Positions 26,774 through 35,534 are shown, counted from the stretch's first letter. The stretch: 64,000 nt of DNA from Bradyrhizobium embrapense (GCF_001189235.2 NZ_LFIP02000005.1:372001-436000), one strand, 5' to 3'. Notes: a model not told the origin generated them from the letters alone. Made by a program: numbers and translations.

Positions 26774-27574
26774 TTACCCAGCGATCTCCAGTCCCGCCGT
26801 CGCGTAGACCACGCCGCCATCGACTGCGATGGTGTTGCCCACGACGTAGTCGCCGGCGCGCGAGGCAAGATAGATCGCGGTGCCCGCCATATCCTCGTCG
26901 GTGCCGATGCGCTTCGCCGGAATGCGTTTCGCCACTGCTTCGGCCTGGTCGCGCGCGGCGCGGTTCATGTCAGATGCGAAGGCGCCGGGCGCGATCGCGG
27001 TGACGTTGATGTTGTCCTTGATCAGGCGGGTCGCCATCCGTCGCGTCAGATGGATCACCGCGGCCTTGCTCGCGGCGTAGGAATAGGTCTCCATCGGGTT
27101 GACGAAGATGCCGTCGATCGAGGCGATGTTGATCACCTTGCCGGGCTTGTCAGGGGAGGCTGCGGCGCGCAGCGGCTTGGCCAGCGCCTTGGTCAGGAAG
27201 AAGATCGACTTGACGTTGAGGTTCATCACCTTGTCCCAGCCGCTCTCCGGGAATTCGTCGAAGTCCGCACCCCAGGCCGCGCCGGCATTGTTGACCAGGA
27301 TGTCGAGCTTCGGCTCGCGCTTGATGATCTCGCTCGCGAGCTTGTCGCAGCCCTCGACGGTCGAGATGTCGATCGGCAGCGCGATGCATTCGCCGTCATA
27401 GGCGGCGGTGAGCTCCTGGGCGGTGGCCTCGCAGGGACCTGCCTTGCGCGCGGTGATGTAGACCCTCGCGGCGCCTTGCGCCAGGAAGCCGGCTGCGATC
27501 ATCTTGCCGATGCCGCGCGATCCCCCGGTCACCAGTGCGACGCGGCCTTTCAGTGAGAACAGATCCTTGAACAT
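26774..27574 (-). CDS. Short-chain dehydrogenase/reductase (SDR)
   Basis: 266 residues from the ATG at 27574, which has GAGGAACGC upstream. Classical SDR: cofactor motif TGGSRGIG (~17-24), NNAG (~97), catalytic Ser in NIASIDG and YSYAASKAA (Tyr/Lys ~165), and the C-terminal GNTIAVDGG. ARK after the first strand suggests NADP(H) preference. The best-known relatives oxidise or reduce hydroxyacyl or alicyclic alcohols. Although next to the box genes, it is on the opposite strand beyond the terminator, so a link to benzoate catabolism is not shown. Confidence 0.85.
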   Translation of the reverse strand: MFKDLFSLKGRVALVTGGSRGIGKMIAAGFLAQGAARVYITARKAGPCEATAQELTAAYDGECIALPIDISTVEGCDKLASEIIKREPKLDILVNNAGAAWGADFDEFPESGWDKVMNLNVKSIFFLTKALAKPLRAAASPDKPGKVINIASIDGIFVNPMETYSYAASKAAVIHLTRRMATRLIKDNINVTAIAPGAFASDMNRAARDQAEAVAKRIPAKRIGTDEDMAGTAIYLASRAGDYVVGNTIAVDGGVVYATAGLEIAG

Positions 27575-27658
27575 GCGTTCCTCCATTGCGTTGCCTGTGG
27601 TTCTGGGCGCGGCCGGGGATCGAGTCAAGGAGAGGGAGGGGGCGTAACCGGAGCGCCT

Positions 27659-27687
27659 GCTACCTCCCCTTGAAAAGGGGAGGTAGC
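27659..27687. repeat. 13-bp perfect hairpin (CTACCTCCCCTT type)
   Basis: GCTACCTCCCCTT-GAA-AAGGGGAGGTAGC. With the second hairpin at 27759-27781 it makes up a gene-free 247-bp gap between two minus-strand genes. Both belong to the G/C-rich palindromic repeat type common in this genome, and either may end the deacetylase transcript. Confidence 0.6.
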
Positions 27688-27758
27688 TTTGCTCGCAGAG
27701 CAAGCGGGGATCGGCTCTCTCCCCAGACATCGTCGCTTGTGGCTGACCCCCATCGCGA

Positions 27759-27781
27759 CCTTCCCCCTTTCAGGGGGAAGG
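27759..27781. repeat. 10-bp perfect hairpin (CCTTCCCCCT type)
   Basis: CCTTCCCCCT-TTC-AGGGGGAAGG, about 40 bp beyond the stop of the polysaccharide deacetylase gene. It pairs as a composite repeat with the hairpin at 27659. Confidence 0.55.
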
Positions 27782-27821
27782 AGAAGACTGAAATTCTGAA
27801 GCGGAATCTCCTGCGCGCGTA

Positions 27822-28880
27822 TTACGCCGCGTCGATGCGGCGAAAGCCGTTCCACACCGCGGTGGCGGCACCGGATGTCAGCACCGGCAAGAGCCGCGCG
27901 TCCTGGTAATTGCCGTTCAGCGAGACCCGCTGCAACGCGGTCAGATGGTCGGCGCTTTCGGGAAACAGCATGCCCGGCCGCGTCGTCACCGCGGTCCGAA
28001 AGCCGATCGACTTTGCGAGCGCGAATTCGCGCGGCCCGGCGGCGATCCGATCGCCATAGGGATAGGCGAGATGCAGCGCCGGACGCTGCAGCGCGTCCTC
28101 GATCCGCGCCCGGCTGGTGGCGAGCTCGAACGATGCGATCGTCTCGCTCTGCTTGGCGAGATTGCAATGGGTGATGGTGTGAGCGCCGATGGTGACCAAG
28201 GGATCGTCGGCAAAGCCGCGCAACTCGTCCCACGACATGCAGAGCTCGCGCGCGATGCCGGCCTCGTCGACACCGTGGCGGACGCACAGCGCCGATATCT
28301 CGGCCTGCATCTCCTTCTCGCCCGGGAGTGAACGTAGCCAGTCGTGCATGCGGCCGAAGGCTACGCGCTTGGCTTGCGGCGTCGCGGTGTCGATCTGCGT
28401 CATGACGCCGCCGATCGGCGCCTCGATCGCCGATGCTGCCGCGATGATCCGCTCCAGCGCGATCCACCATAATTTACCGCAGCCCTCGGCGAAATCGCTC
28501 GCGACAAAGACCGTGAACGGCGCGCCGAACTCGCGCATCACAGGCAGCGCGTAATCGCGGTTGTCGCGGTAGCCGTCGTCACAGGTGAAGCAGGCGAAGC
28601 GCCGCGCGAAATTCCGTTCGCTGAGGCGGCGATGCGCCTCGTCCATGCTGACGACGTCGACGTCGAGCGCGCGCAGATGCGTCAGCATCGCGCGCAGGAA
28701 GTCCGGCGTGACCTCAAGATGATGGTTGGGCTGGAACGCGTCGGCGCGGCGCGGGCGGACGTGGTGCAGCATGAAGATGGCGCCGACGCCGGCGAAGATC
28801 GGCCGCAGCAGGATATGCGCACCCGAGAAATACAACGCCTCCATCCCGGCACGGATCACGGTGTTGCGGAGTTGTTTCAT
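27822..28880 (-). CDS. Polysaccharide deacetylase (NodB-homology domain)
   Basis: About 352 residues from the ATG at 28880. A hydrophobic N-terminal stretch (YFSGAHILLRPIFAGVGAIFML) comes before a carbohydrate-esterase-4 core: FTCDDGYRDN (the T-F-D-D-G motif, metal Asp), the HTITHC zinc His pair (~235) and AYPYGDRI (~285). Such enzymes de-N-acetylate GlcNAc-containing envelope or exopolysaccharides. It is not a nodulation gene by context, since no nod neighbours or nod box are present. It is divergent from the OmpA-family gene. Confidence 0.82.
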   Translation of the reverse strand: MKQLRNTVIRAGMEALYFSGAHILLRPIFAGVGAIFMLHHVRPRRADAFQPNHHLEVTPDFLRAMLTHLRALDVDVVSMDEAHRRLSERNFARRFACFTCDDGYRDNRDYALPVMREFGAPFTVFVASDFAEGCGKLWWIALERIIAAASAIEAPIGGVMTQIDTATPQAKRVAFGRMHDWLRSLPGEKEMQAEISALCVRHGVDEAGIARELCMSWDELRGFADDPLVTIGAHTITHCNLAKQSETIASFELATSRARIEDALQRPALHLAYPYGDRIAAGPREFALAKSIGFRTAVTTRPGMLFPESADHLTALQRVSLNGNYQDARLLPVLTSGAATAVWNGFRRIDAA

Positions 28881-29049
28881 GAGGGCACGGGCCGGCCGAT
28901 TTGCATTCCGCCACAAACTTAGCGAAAGACCACTGAAGAAACTGTTATCCCGATCCAATATGGCGCCGTCGCCATGGCTCTTGATTTGGGGTTTGACAGC
29001 CGGCCAAGGGTTTGTTTTCTCTCTGCTTCCCGACCCCGCAGGACGCTGA

Positions 29050-30444
29050 ATGCACGGACTTTTCAAGTGGAGTAGCAAGTGGTGGCCGGGCGTGATTCCA
29101 CTGGTCATCCTGTGGGCTATCGCGGCCTGGACCTCAACGGCAACGGTCGAGGCGGACCTTGCTGCGCGTTCCAATGCCGCACTCAAGGACACCGTGCTCG
29201 ACAAGCGCCGCATCAGCGTCGATGGCCGCGATGTGACCTTTGCGGCCAATGCCTTTTCCGAGGACGGCCGCCTCAGCGCGGTGGCGTCGGTCGAGGCCGT
29301 GCCGGGCGTCCGGCTGGTCAATGACGAAACCCGCCTCGTTCCCGAGGCCAAGCCCTATGTGTGGTCCGCCGAACGCGACGTGGTGCGGGTGACGCTCGGC
29401 GGCAATGCGCCCCTGCCGTCGAGCAAGAGCAAGCTGACCGAGGCCGCGAAGGTCAGTCTCGGCGGCGTCGAGGTGGTGGATCAGATGGCTCTCGCGCGCG
29501 GCGCGCCGTCGCGGTTCGACCCGGCGGCGCTGCTGCTGCTCGACCAGATCGGCAAGCTGAAGGAAGGCAAGATCACGCTGACCGACAACAAGGTCGCGCT
29601 TGCCGGCATGGCGCGCGAGCTCGGTGGACGTGAAGCGATCGCGGCGGCGCTGAAGAACCTGCCGGAAGGCTATTCGATCGCCGCCAACGACATCAAGGCG
29701 CCGCCTTACATATTCCAAGCCTACAAGGATCCCGTCGCGGTGACGCTGACGCTGACCGGCTACGTGCCCGACAACAACGTGCATGCCGCGCTGGTCGCTG
29801 CTGCCGGCCGCAAGTTCTTCAGCGAAAAGGTCGTCGACAATCTCAAGGCCAGCCTCGGCGCGCCGTCCGGCTTTGCGGCGGCGGTGGTGCCGGCGCTCGG
29901 TGCGCTGTCGCGGCTGTCGACCGGCACGCTCGTGGTGTCGGACCGCGAGGTGAAGCTGTCGGGCGATGCGCTGTATGACGCTGCGGCCGGCCAGATCCGC
30001 GACGGGCTCGGCAAGGATTTTCCGCAGGGCTGGCAATACAAGGCCGAGGTCACCGTCAAGCCGGCGGCGGCGCCGGTCGATCCCACGGTGTGCCAGCAGC
30101 TGTTTTCCGAGATCCTCTCCAAGGGCAAGATCCGCTTCGAATCCGGCAAGGCCGATATCGTGCCCGATTCCGCCGGTCTGCTCGACCGCCTGGTCGAGAC
30201 CGCGTTGCGCTGTCCCAACGCGACGATCGAAGTCGCCGGCCATACCGATAGCGACGGCGAGGAGGCGGCCAATCAGGCCTTGTCGGAGCGCCGCGCGCAG
30301 GCCGTGGTCGATTACCTGGTGCGCGCCGGACTGCCTGCCAACCGCTTCACGCCGATCGGCTATGGCAGCACGCAGCCGCTTGCCGGCAACGAGAGTGAAG
30401 ACGGCAAGGCGCAGAATCGCCGCATCGAATTCGTGGTGAAGTAG
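29050..30444 (+). CDS. OmpA-family envelope protein
   Basis: 464 residues. An N-terminal uncleaved-looking membrane segment (VIPLVILWAIAAWTS) anchors a periplasmic region with two BON-like repeats (ATVEADLAARSNAALK and VALTL...). The C-terminal OmpA/peptidoglycan domain (~345-464) includes RFESGKADIVPDS, IEVAGHTDSDG, NQALSERRAQAV and IGYGSTQP. It would link the inner membrane or outer envelope to peptidoglycan. The next gene starts two bases after the stop, so they are coexpressed. Confidence 0.82.
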   Translation: MHGLFKWSSKWWPGVIPLVILWAIAAWTSTATVEADLAARSNAALKDTVLDKRRISVDGRDVTFAANAFSEDGRLSAVASVEAVPGVRLVNDETRLVPEAKPYVWSAERDVVRVTLGGNAPLPSSKSKLTEAAKVSLGGVEVVDQMALARGAPSRFDPAALLLLDQIGKLKEGKITLTDNKVALAGMARELGGREAIAAALKNLPEGYSIAANDIKAPPYIFQAYKDPVAVTLTLTGYVPDNNVHAALVAAAGRKFFSEKVVDNLKASLGAPSGFAAAVVPALGALSRLSTGTLVVSDREVKLSGDALYDAAAGQIRDGLGKDFPQGWQYKAEVTVKPAAAPVDPTVCQQLFSEILSKGKIRFESGKADIVPDSAGLLDRLVETALRCPNATIEVAGHTDSDGEEAANQALSERRAQAVVDYLVRAGLPANRFTPIGYGSTQPLAGNESEDGKAQNRRIEFVVK

Positions 30445-30446
30445 CG

Positions 30447-30743
30447 ATGATCGTGCTCGCGACATTCTTCTGGGGTTGGCTGCTTGGCGCCGCGCTGCTC
30501 GGCTTCGGCATGGGCTGGATTGCGGTGGTGCATCGGGCGCAGGGCGTCTCGAAGGTGTGGATGCGCTGGCTCGCGCTGCTTGCCGCCGCCATCGTCGCGG
30601 CGTCGGTTGCGCGGGTCGTGCCCGGCCGCTTCGGCTACTGGCTCGACCTGTTCCTGATCATGTTCGCGCTCTATCTGGTCGGCTGCGCGATCGGCTCCTG
30701 GCTGCGCGACTGGGTGGTTTCGCGCAGCAGGCCGGCGAACTGA
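30447..30743 (+). CDS. Small inner-membrane protein, function unknown
   Basis: 98 residues with three predicted membrane helices (~4-22, ~35-55, ~62-82) and a short basic C-terminus (DWVVSRSRPAN). It starts two bases after the OmpA-family gene. That coupling suggests a partner or assembly factor for that envelope protein. No conserved motif is recognised. Confidence 0.7.
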   Translation: MIVLATFFWGWLLGAALLGFGMGWIAVVHRAQGVSKVWMRWLALLAAAIVAASVARVVPGRFGYWLDLFLIMFALYLVGCAIGSWLRDWVVSRSRPAN

Positions 30744-30814
30744 CCCCAAATCCTTAATCCAGCAGGCCTGAGCGACCTCGCCAAGCGCTCGGCGAGCCGG
30801 GTTCATTTTATAGC

Positions 30815-30842
30815 TTGACATCAATACGTACGTACGTATTAG
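30815..30842 (+). promoter_or_regulatory. TetR-gene promoter with 18-bp perfect operator palindrome
   Basis: A -35 TTGACA (30815-30820) and a -10 TATTAG (30837-30842, spacing 16) enclose the perfect palindrome AATACGTACGTACGTATT (30823-30840). A repressor there would block RNA polymerase directly. The predicted RNA start (~30849) is only about three bases before the ATG, so the message may be nearly leaderless. Confidence 0.75.
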
Positions 30843-30851
30843 ACTGGATGC

Positions 30852-31442
30852 ATGCCAAAGCCCTCTCTCCGCGATGCCATCCTCGACGCCGGCCTGAAGG
30901 CAATGTTCCGGACCGGCTATCACGGCACGAGCGTGCGCGACGTCACCGCCGCCGCTGGCGCGCCGCAGGGCTCGTTCACCAACCACTTCCGCTCGAAGGA
31001 GCTGTTCGCGTCGGAAGTGCTCGACCGTTACTTCCACTACGTGCGCGGGCTCGTTGCGGAAGCACTCGGCGACACGACCCTGACGCCGCGCGACAGGCTC
31101 CGGCGCTATCTCGATCTCATCACCGGCAAGCTCGCGTATGACGGCTTCACCCGCGGCTGCCTGATCGGCGATTTCAGCCTCGAGGCGTCGGGCTCGAGCG
31201 AGATGCTGCGCGCGCAGCTCGACGACATCTTCCGGGAATGGCGCGTGCCGTTCGCCGCCTGCATCAGCGAGGCCCAGGCCAAGCGCGAGATCGCGTCCGA
31301 CTTCGATCCCGATGCGCTTGCCGATTTCCTGCTCGCATCCTGGCAGGGCGCGATGCTGCGCATGAAGGTCGAGCGCAGCGCCGACGCGCTCGAGCGTTTC
31401 AAGACGATCGCCTTCCAAACCGTGTTCAAGGAGTTGCCATGA
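30852..31442 (+). CDS. TetR-family repressor of the dehalogenase operon
   Basis: 196 residues. The N-terminal HTH spans ~1-50 (SLRDAILDAGLKAMFRTGYHGTSVRDVTAAAGAPQGSFTNHF); the rest is an all-helical ligand domain with DGFTRGCLIGDFSLEASGSSE near 105. It probably represses its own promoter through the AATACGT palindrome. Its stop overlaps the dehalogenase start (ATGA). A TetR-type regulator (DhaR) also controls haloalkane dehalogenase in Rhodococcus. The inducer, perhaps a haloalkane, is inference. Confidence 0.87.
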   Translation: MPKPSLRDAILDAGLKAMFRTGYHGTSVRDVTAAAGAPQGSFTNHFRSKELFASEVLDRYFHYVRGLVAEALGDTTLTPRDRLRRYLDLITGKLAYDGFTRGCLIGDFSLEASGSSEMLRAQLDDIFREWRVPFAACISEAQAKREIASDFDPDALADFLLASWQGAMLRMKVERSADALERFKTIAFQTVFKELP

Positions 31443-32347
31443 CCACTTCTGCCGACATCAGCCTGCATCATCGCGCCGTGCTCGGGACCACGATGGCCTA
31501 TCGCGAGATCGGGCGCAGCAACGCGCCGCACGTGCTGTTCCTGCACGGCAATCCGACGTCGTCCTATATCTGGCGCAACATCATGCCGCTGGTCGCGCCG
31601 GTCGGACACTGCATCGCGCCCGACCTGATCGGCTACGGTCTGTCCGGCAAGCCCGACATCGCCTACCGCTTCTTCGACCATGCGGACTATCTCGATGCGC
31701 TGATCGACGAGCTCAGCATCAGCTCGGCGTATCTCGTCGCGCAGGATTGGGGCACGGCGCTCGCGTTCCATCTCGCTGCGCGCCGTCCGCAATTGGTGCG
31801 CGGGCTCGCGTTCATGGAGTTCATCCGCCCGATGCGGGATTGGTCGGACTTTCACCAGCACGAGGCCGCACGGGACACGTTCCGGAAATTCCGCACGCCG
31901 GGAGTGGGCGAGACGATGATCCTCGACAACAATGCGTTCGTCGAACGCGTGCTGCCCGGCTCGATCCTGCGAAAGCTCAGCGAAGAAGAGATGGAAGCTT
32001 ACCGTGCGCCGTTTCCAGCGCGCGAGAGCCGCAAGCCGACCCTGATGCTGCCGCGCGAGCTGCCGATCGCGGGCGAGCCTGCCGATGTCGATCAGGCGCT
32101 CACCACGGCGCACGCGGCGCTCGCGGCATCGACCTATCCGAAGCTGCTGTTCGCGGGTTCGCCGGGGGCATTGGTGTCACCGGGCTTCGCCGCCGATTTC
32201 GCGGCCAAGTTGCAGCATTGCGCGGTCATTCAGCTCGGCGCCGGCGCGCACTATCTGCAGGAAGACCATCCGGAGGCGATCGGCCGCTCGGTGGCTGGCT
32301 GGATCGCCGGCATCGAGGCTGCGAACGCCCAGCATCTCGCAGCATGA
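31439..32347 (+). CDS. dbeA: Haloalkane dehalogenase, DbeA/DbjA subgroup
   Basis: 302 residues, alpha/beta hydrolase that turns haloalkanes into alcohol and halide (EC 3.8.1.5). The full catalytic pentad is present at the DbeA positions: nucleophile Asp103 and halide-binding Trp104 (VAQDWGTAL), halide-binding Asn38 (HGNPTSS), acid Glu127 (FMEFIRP) and base His271 (GAGAHYLQEDHP). By memory it is closely similar to Bradyrhizobium DbjA, but lacks the extra ~9-residue insertion between core and cap domain, as in DbeA of B. elkanii. Start overlaps the TetR stop. Its natural substrate is unknown. Confidence 0.92.
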   Translation: MTTSADISLHHRAVLGTTMAYREIGRSNAPHVLFLHGNPTSSYIWRNIMPLVAPVGHCIAPDLIGYGLSGKPDIAYRFFDHADYLDALIDELSISSAYLVAQDWGTALAFHLAARRPQLVRGLAFMEFIRPMRDWSDFHQHEAARDTFRKFRTPGVGETMILDNNAFVERVLPGSILRKLSEEEMEAYRAPFPARESRKPTLMLPRELPIAGEPADVDQALTTAHAALAASTYPKLLFAGSPGALVSPGFAADFAAKLQHCAVIQLGAGAHYLQEDHPEAIGRSVAGWIAGIEAANAQHLAA

Positions 32348-32363
32348 GTGGGGAGCGCACGCC

Positions 32364-32591
32364 ATGACCGACCTCTCGATCACCTGTTGCCGTCCCTGCG
32401 GCTACGAGAAGCGCGCCAGGGAAGCCGCCGCGCTGCTGCGCGAACGCCTTGGCCTCGATGCGGAGCTGGTGCCCGGCAAGGGCGGCATCTTCGAGGTCAG
32501 GCTTGGCGGCAAAGTGATCGCCAAGCGCGTGAAGGGACATTTCCCCGATGCCGCCGAAATCGTCACCGCGGTGACTACGGCGCGGGCGTAA
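32364..32591 (+). CDS. SelT/SelW/SelH (Rdx)-family small CxxC protein
   Basis: 75 residues, thioredoxin-like beta-alpha-beta-beta fold with the redox motif CRPC (within ITCCRPCGYEKRAREA) near residue 9, preceded by an extra Cys. No selenocysteine codon is involved. GGGGAGCG lies upstream of the ATG, 16 bases after the dehalogenase stop, so it is the third gene of the TetR operon. The role in bacteria is unknown; a thiol redox function is inferred. Confidence 0.8.
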   Translation: MTDLSITCCRPCGYEKRAREAAALLRERLGLDAELVPGKGGIFEVRLGGKVIAKRVKGHFPDAAEIVTAVTTARA

Positions 32592-32612
32592 AAATTGACG
32601 CAGGCCTGCTTG

Positions 32613-32650
32613 ATCGCCGTCGCATGACCATTGCGGCGGCGATTTTTGTT
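32613..32650 (+). terminator. Rho-independent terminator of the dehalogenase operon
   Basis: Arms ATCGCCGTCGC and GCGGCGGCGAT (one G-U pair) around a 9-base loop, followed by TTTTTGTT. It lies 21 bases after the Rdx-protein stop codon. Confidence 0.8.
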
Positions 32651-32944
32651 GCGTGGGCGCCGCCGCGCCGCTCCCGCTCCCGTAGTTTCCCGGATGGCCT
32701 TGCTCAGCGTTGGGCGGGCTAACTGCCGTACGTCGATGTCAAGTCTTGTCGAAGGTGGCGGGAAACGCGCATATTTGTGCACCCGCTGTCATGAATCATC
32801 CCTAATATCTTGAAGATGCGCGTTTTATCGTCGTTTGACGAATTCCACTCCGGCTTAAAACGCGCTACAGGGGGCGGGGCACAGCGAAGCGCCGGCGGAG
32901 TTCGCCCGGGAGCCGTCGTCGCGGGATCGCAATTCGAGGTCTAG
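32651..32944. promoter_or_regulatory. Upstream region of the flippase-like membrane protein gene
   Basis: About 290 bp, no gene seen. A 10-bp inverted repeat GCGCGTTTTA / TAAAACGCGC (32818-32827, 32856-32865) brackets TTGACG at 32835-32840, a possible -35, and may be an operator. No start codon with a good ribosome site occurs before 32945. Confidence 0.4.
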
Positions 32945-34000
32945 ATGCTGGAAGCAATACGCAGGGCGATGGCGTTTCTGCGCCAGAAGCAAATCCTGCA
33001 TCGGCTCGGTGTTGTGATCAGCATCGCCGTCATCGGCATCGCCTGCTACGTCCTCTATCACATGCTGCGCGGCATAGACACCAATGAGGTGCTCGAGGCC
33101 ATCAAGAGCACCGAGCCGCGACAAATCGCGCTGGCGGGACTGTTCGTCGCAGCCGGCTACTTCACGCTGACCTTCTACGATCTGTTCGCGGTGCGCGCGA
33201 TCGGTCACGCCCACGTGCCCTATCGCGTCAATGCGCTCGCGGCCTTCACCTCCTATTCGATCGGCCACAATGTCGGGGCCAGCGTCTTCACCGGCGGCGC
33301 GGTGCGCTACCGGATCTATTCGGCCTGGGGGTTGAACGCGATCGACGTCGCCAAGATCTGCTTTCTCGCCGGCCTGACCTTCTGGCTCGGCAATGCCGCC
33401 GTGCTCGGGCTCGGCATCGCCTATCATCCGGAAGCCGCAGCCAACATCGACCAGCTGCCGCCCTGGCTCAACCGCACCCTGGCGTGCGGCATCATCATCG
33501 CGTTGGTCGCCTATGTGGTCTGGGTCTGGACGCAGCCGCGGGTGGTCGGCCGCGGTCCCTGGACGGTGACCCTTCCCGGCGGCCCGCTGACGCTGCTGCA
33601 GATCGCGATCGGCATCGTCGACCTCGGCTTCTGCGCGCTGGCGATGTACGTGCTGGTGCCAGACGAGCCCAATCTCGGCTTCGTCGTGGTCGCGGTCATC
33701 TTCGTGTCGGCGACCCTGCTCGGCTTCGCCAGCCACTCCCCCGGCGGGCTCGGGGTGTTCGACGCCGCCATGCTGGTCGGCCTCTGGCAGATGGACCGCG
33801 AGGACCTGCTCGGCGGTATGCTGCTATTCCGGCTGCTCTACTATATTGCGCCATTCGTCATATCTGTAATCTTGCTGACGTTTCGGGAGGTTATTGTCGG
33901 CGCCCGACTCAAACGGCTGCCGCAGACTGATTCGGGTCCCCGCGCCGAGCCGCACCACGAGGCGGTTCTGGTCCGCAAGCGCGGTGACTCCGGCGTCTGA
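32945..34000 (+). CDS. LPG-synthase-type transmembrane domain protein (YbhN/UPF0104 family)
   Basis: 351 residues with about eight membrane segments. It has the flippase-like signatures of the MprF N-terminal domain (FTSYSIGHNVGASVFTGGAVRYRIYS, ASHSPGGLGVFDAAMLVGL). The C-terminal synthase domain of MprF is absent, so it is not an aminoacyl-phosphatidylglycerol synthase. Proteins of this type are thought to move lipids or polyprenyl-linked sugars across the inner membrane. No partner gene is adjacent; phoR follows after 84 bp. Confidence 0.78.
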   Translation: MLEAIRRAMAFLRQKQILHRLGVVISIAVIGIACYVLYHMLRGIDTNEVLEAIKSTEPRQIALAGLFVAAGYFTLTFYDLFAVRAIGHAHVPYRVNALAAFTSYSIGHNVGASVFTGGAVRYRIYSAWGLNAIDVAKICFLAGLTFWLGNAAVLGLGIAYHPEAAANIDQLPPWLNRTLACGIIIALVAYVVWVWTQPRVVGRGPWTVTLPGGPLTLLQIAIGIVDLGFCALAMYVLVPDEPNLGFVVVAVIFVSATLLGFASHSPGGLGVFDAAMLVGLWQMDREDLLGGMLLFRLLYYIAPFVISVILLTFREVIVGARLKRLPQTDSGPRAEPHHEAVLVRKRGDSGV

Positions 34001-34084
34001 TGACGCGGCCCGATGCCTCCCGAGGGAAGGTCGACGTGACCGTGCCCGGGCGAGACATGAACAAACGGGAAGAAAGCCGCCGCA

Positions 34085-35398
34085 ATGGCAATTGACGATA
34101 CGCCGCAATCGATCTTCTCGCCCTGGCCCGACCGCTTGCGCCATTCTGCGCTGATCCTGCTCGCTGCCGCGCTGGCGCTGAGCGTCGTGGTCGCGCTCGG
34201 CGAGTTGTCGCTGGTGCGCGCCTGCGCGGTGTTCGTCTGCATTGCGGCCGCGGCGCTGGTGCCATGGCGGCTGCATGATGCCGGCACCTCGCGCGAGGAT
34301 GTCCGCCACGGCAATCCGGTCGAGGCTAGCGCCGTCAGCGCCGTCGTCGCCGGCATGCCGGACCCGGCCGTGCTGCTCGACCGTGCCGGACGCGTCATCC
34401 ATCTCAACAGCGCCGCGGCCCAGCTTGCGCCGGCGCTGCGCAAGAACGAATTGGCGCAATTTGCCCTGCGTTCGCCGGAGATTATCACCGCATTGCGCGA
34501 GGCGATCGCGACCACCGAGCCGCGCCGCGCCACCTACTCCGACCACGTTCCGATCGATCGCTGGATGGAACTGGTGATCACGCCGGTGCCGGTGCCGACC
34601 CAGTTCGGCGGCACCGAGAAATGCATGCTGATGACCTTCCACGACCTGACGCCGCTGCGCCGGGTCGAGGAAATGCGCGCCGACTTCGTCGCCAATGCCA
34701 GCCACGAACTGCGCACGCCGCTCGCCGCATTGTCCGGTTTCATCGACACGCTGCAGGGGCCGGCGCGCGAGGACGCGCGGGCGCGCGAGCGCTTCCTCGG
34801 CATCATGCACACGCAGGCCACCCGTATGGCGCGGCTGATCGACGACCTGCTGTCGCTGTCGCGGGTCGAACTGTCGGCCCATGTGCGGCCCGAGGCCTCG
34901 ATCGATATCGTGCCGATCATCCGCCAGGTGGCCGACGGGCTCGAGGCGCTGGCCAGCGAGCGTCAGGTCGAGATCGATGTCGACCTGCCACAGGGCCCGG
35001 TCACGATCGCCGGCGACCGCGAGGAACTGCTCCGCCTGTTCGAGAACCTGATCGAGAACGCGCTCAAATACGGCGCCTCGGGCGGCCGCGTCATAGTGTC
35101 GCTCAATCAGGCCGTTTCGGGCGCATCGGGCGAGGGGAGCCCCGAAATCCGGGTCATGGTACGGGATTTCGGCCCCGGCATCGCCCCGGAGCACCTGCCG
35201 CGGCTGACCGAGCGGTTCTACCGGGTGGACGTCGGCGACAGCCGTAACCAAGGCGGAACCGGCCTCGGATTATCGCTGGTGAAACATATTCTTAACCGTC
35301 ATCGCGGGCGTCTTCTGATCGAGAGCGTGCCGAAGAATGGCGCGACTTTTACCGCCTGTTTTCCCCGGCCGAAGACCCCGCTGCCGACCCAAAGCTAA
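34085..35398 (+). CDS. phoR: Phosphate-regulon sensor histidine kinase PhoR
   Basis: 437 residues. Two N-terminal membrane helices (~20-62), then a PAS-like domain (~85-190), HisKA with phosphoacceptor His207 (ANASHELRTPL) and the ATPase domain: N-box ENLIENALKYG, G1 DFGPGIAPEHLPRLTERFY, G2 GGTGLGLSLVKHIL. It phosphorylates PhoB when phosphate is low. The first gene of the block phoR-pstSCAB-phoU-phoB. It is separated from pstS by a PhoB box. Confidence 0.92.
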   Translation: MAIDDTPQSIFSPWPDRLRHSALILLAAALALSVVVALGELSLVRACAVFVCIAAAALVPWRLHDAGTSREDVRHGNPVEASAVSAVVAGMPDPAVLLDRAGRVIHLNSAAAQLAPALRKNELAQFALRSPEIITALREAIATTEPRRATYSDHVPIDRWMELVITPVPVPTQFGGTEKCMLMTFHDLTPLRRVEEMRADFVANASHELRTPLAALSGFIDTLQGPAREDARARERFLGIMHTQATRMARLIDDLLSLSRVELSAHVRPEASIDIVPIIRQVADGLEALASERQVEIDVDLPQGPVTIAGDREELLRLFENLIENALKYGASGGRVIVSLNQAVSGASGEGSPEIRVMVRDFGPGIAPEHLPRLTERFYRVDVGDSRNQGGTGLGLSLVKHILNRHRGRLLIESVPKNGATFTACFPRPKTPLPTQS

Positions 35399-35418
35399 GC
35401 GTTTCCAGCTGCTTAGCA

Positions 35419-35436
35419 TTGTCATCCAACTGTCAT
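35419..35436 (+). promoter_or_regulatory. PhoB box upstream of pstS
   Basis: Two tandem 11-base units, TTGTCATCCAA and CTGTCATCCAA, starting at 35419 and 35430. This is the standard PhoB repeat (CTGTCAT plus four AT-rich bases) about 100 bp before the pstS ATG. It is the likely point of phosphate-starvation control for pstSCAB-phoU-phoB. Confidence 0.85.
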
Positions 35437-35534
35437 CCAACCTTCGTAAAAGCAGCACCGACCGCTCCTAGACGGACCGGCGTGGGCGCGATCGGGCGCA
35501 ATTGGCGCTTCGCTCACAAGATGGAGACCACCCC

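Noticed and set aside
27822..28880. Polysaccharide deacetylase considered as nodB
   Set aside because: No nod box or nodAC neighbours, and the membrane-like N-terminus and length differ from NodB.
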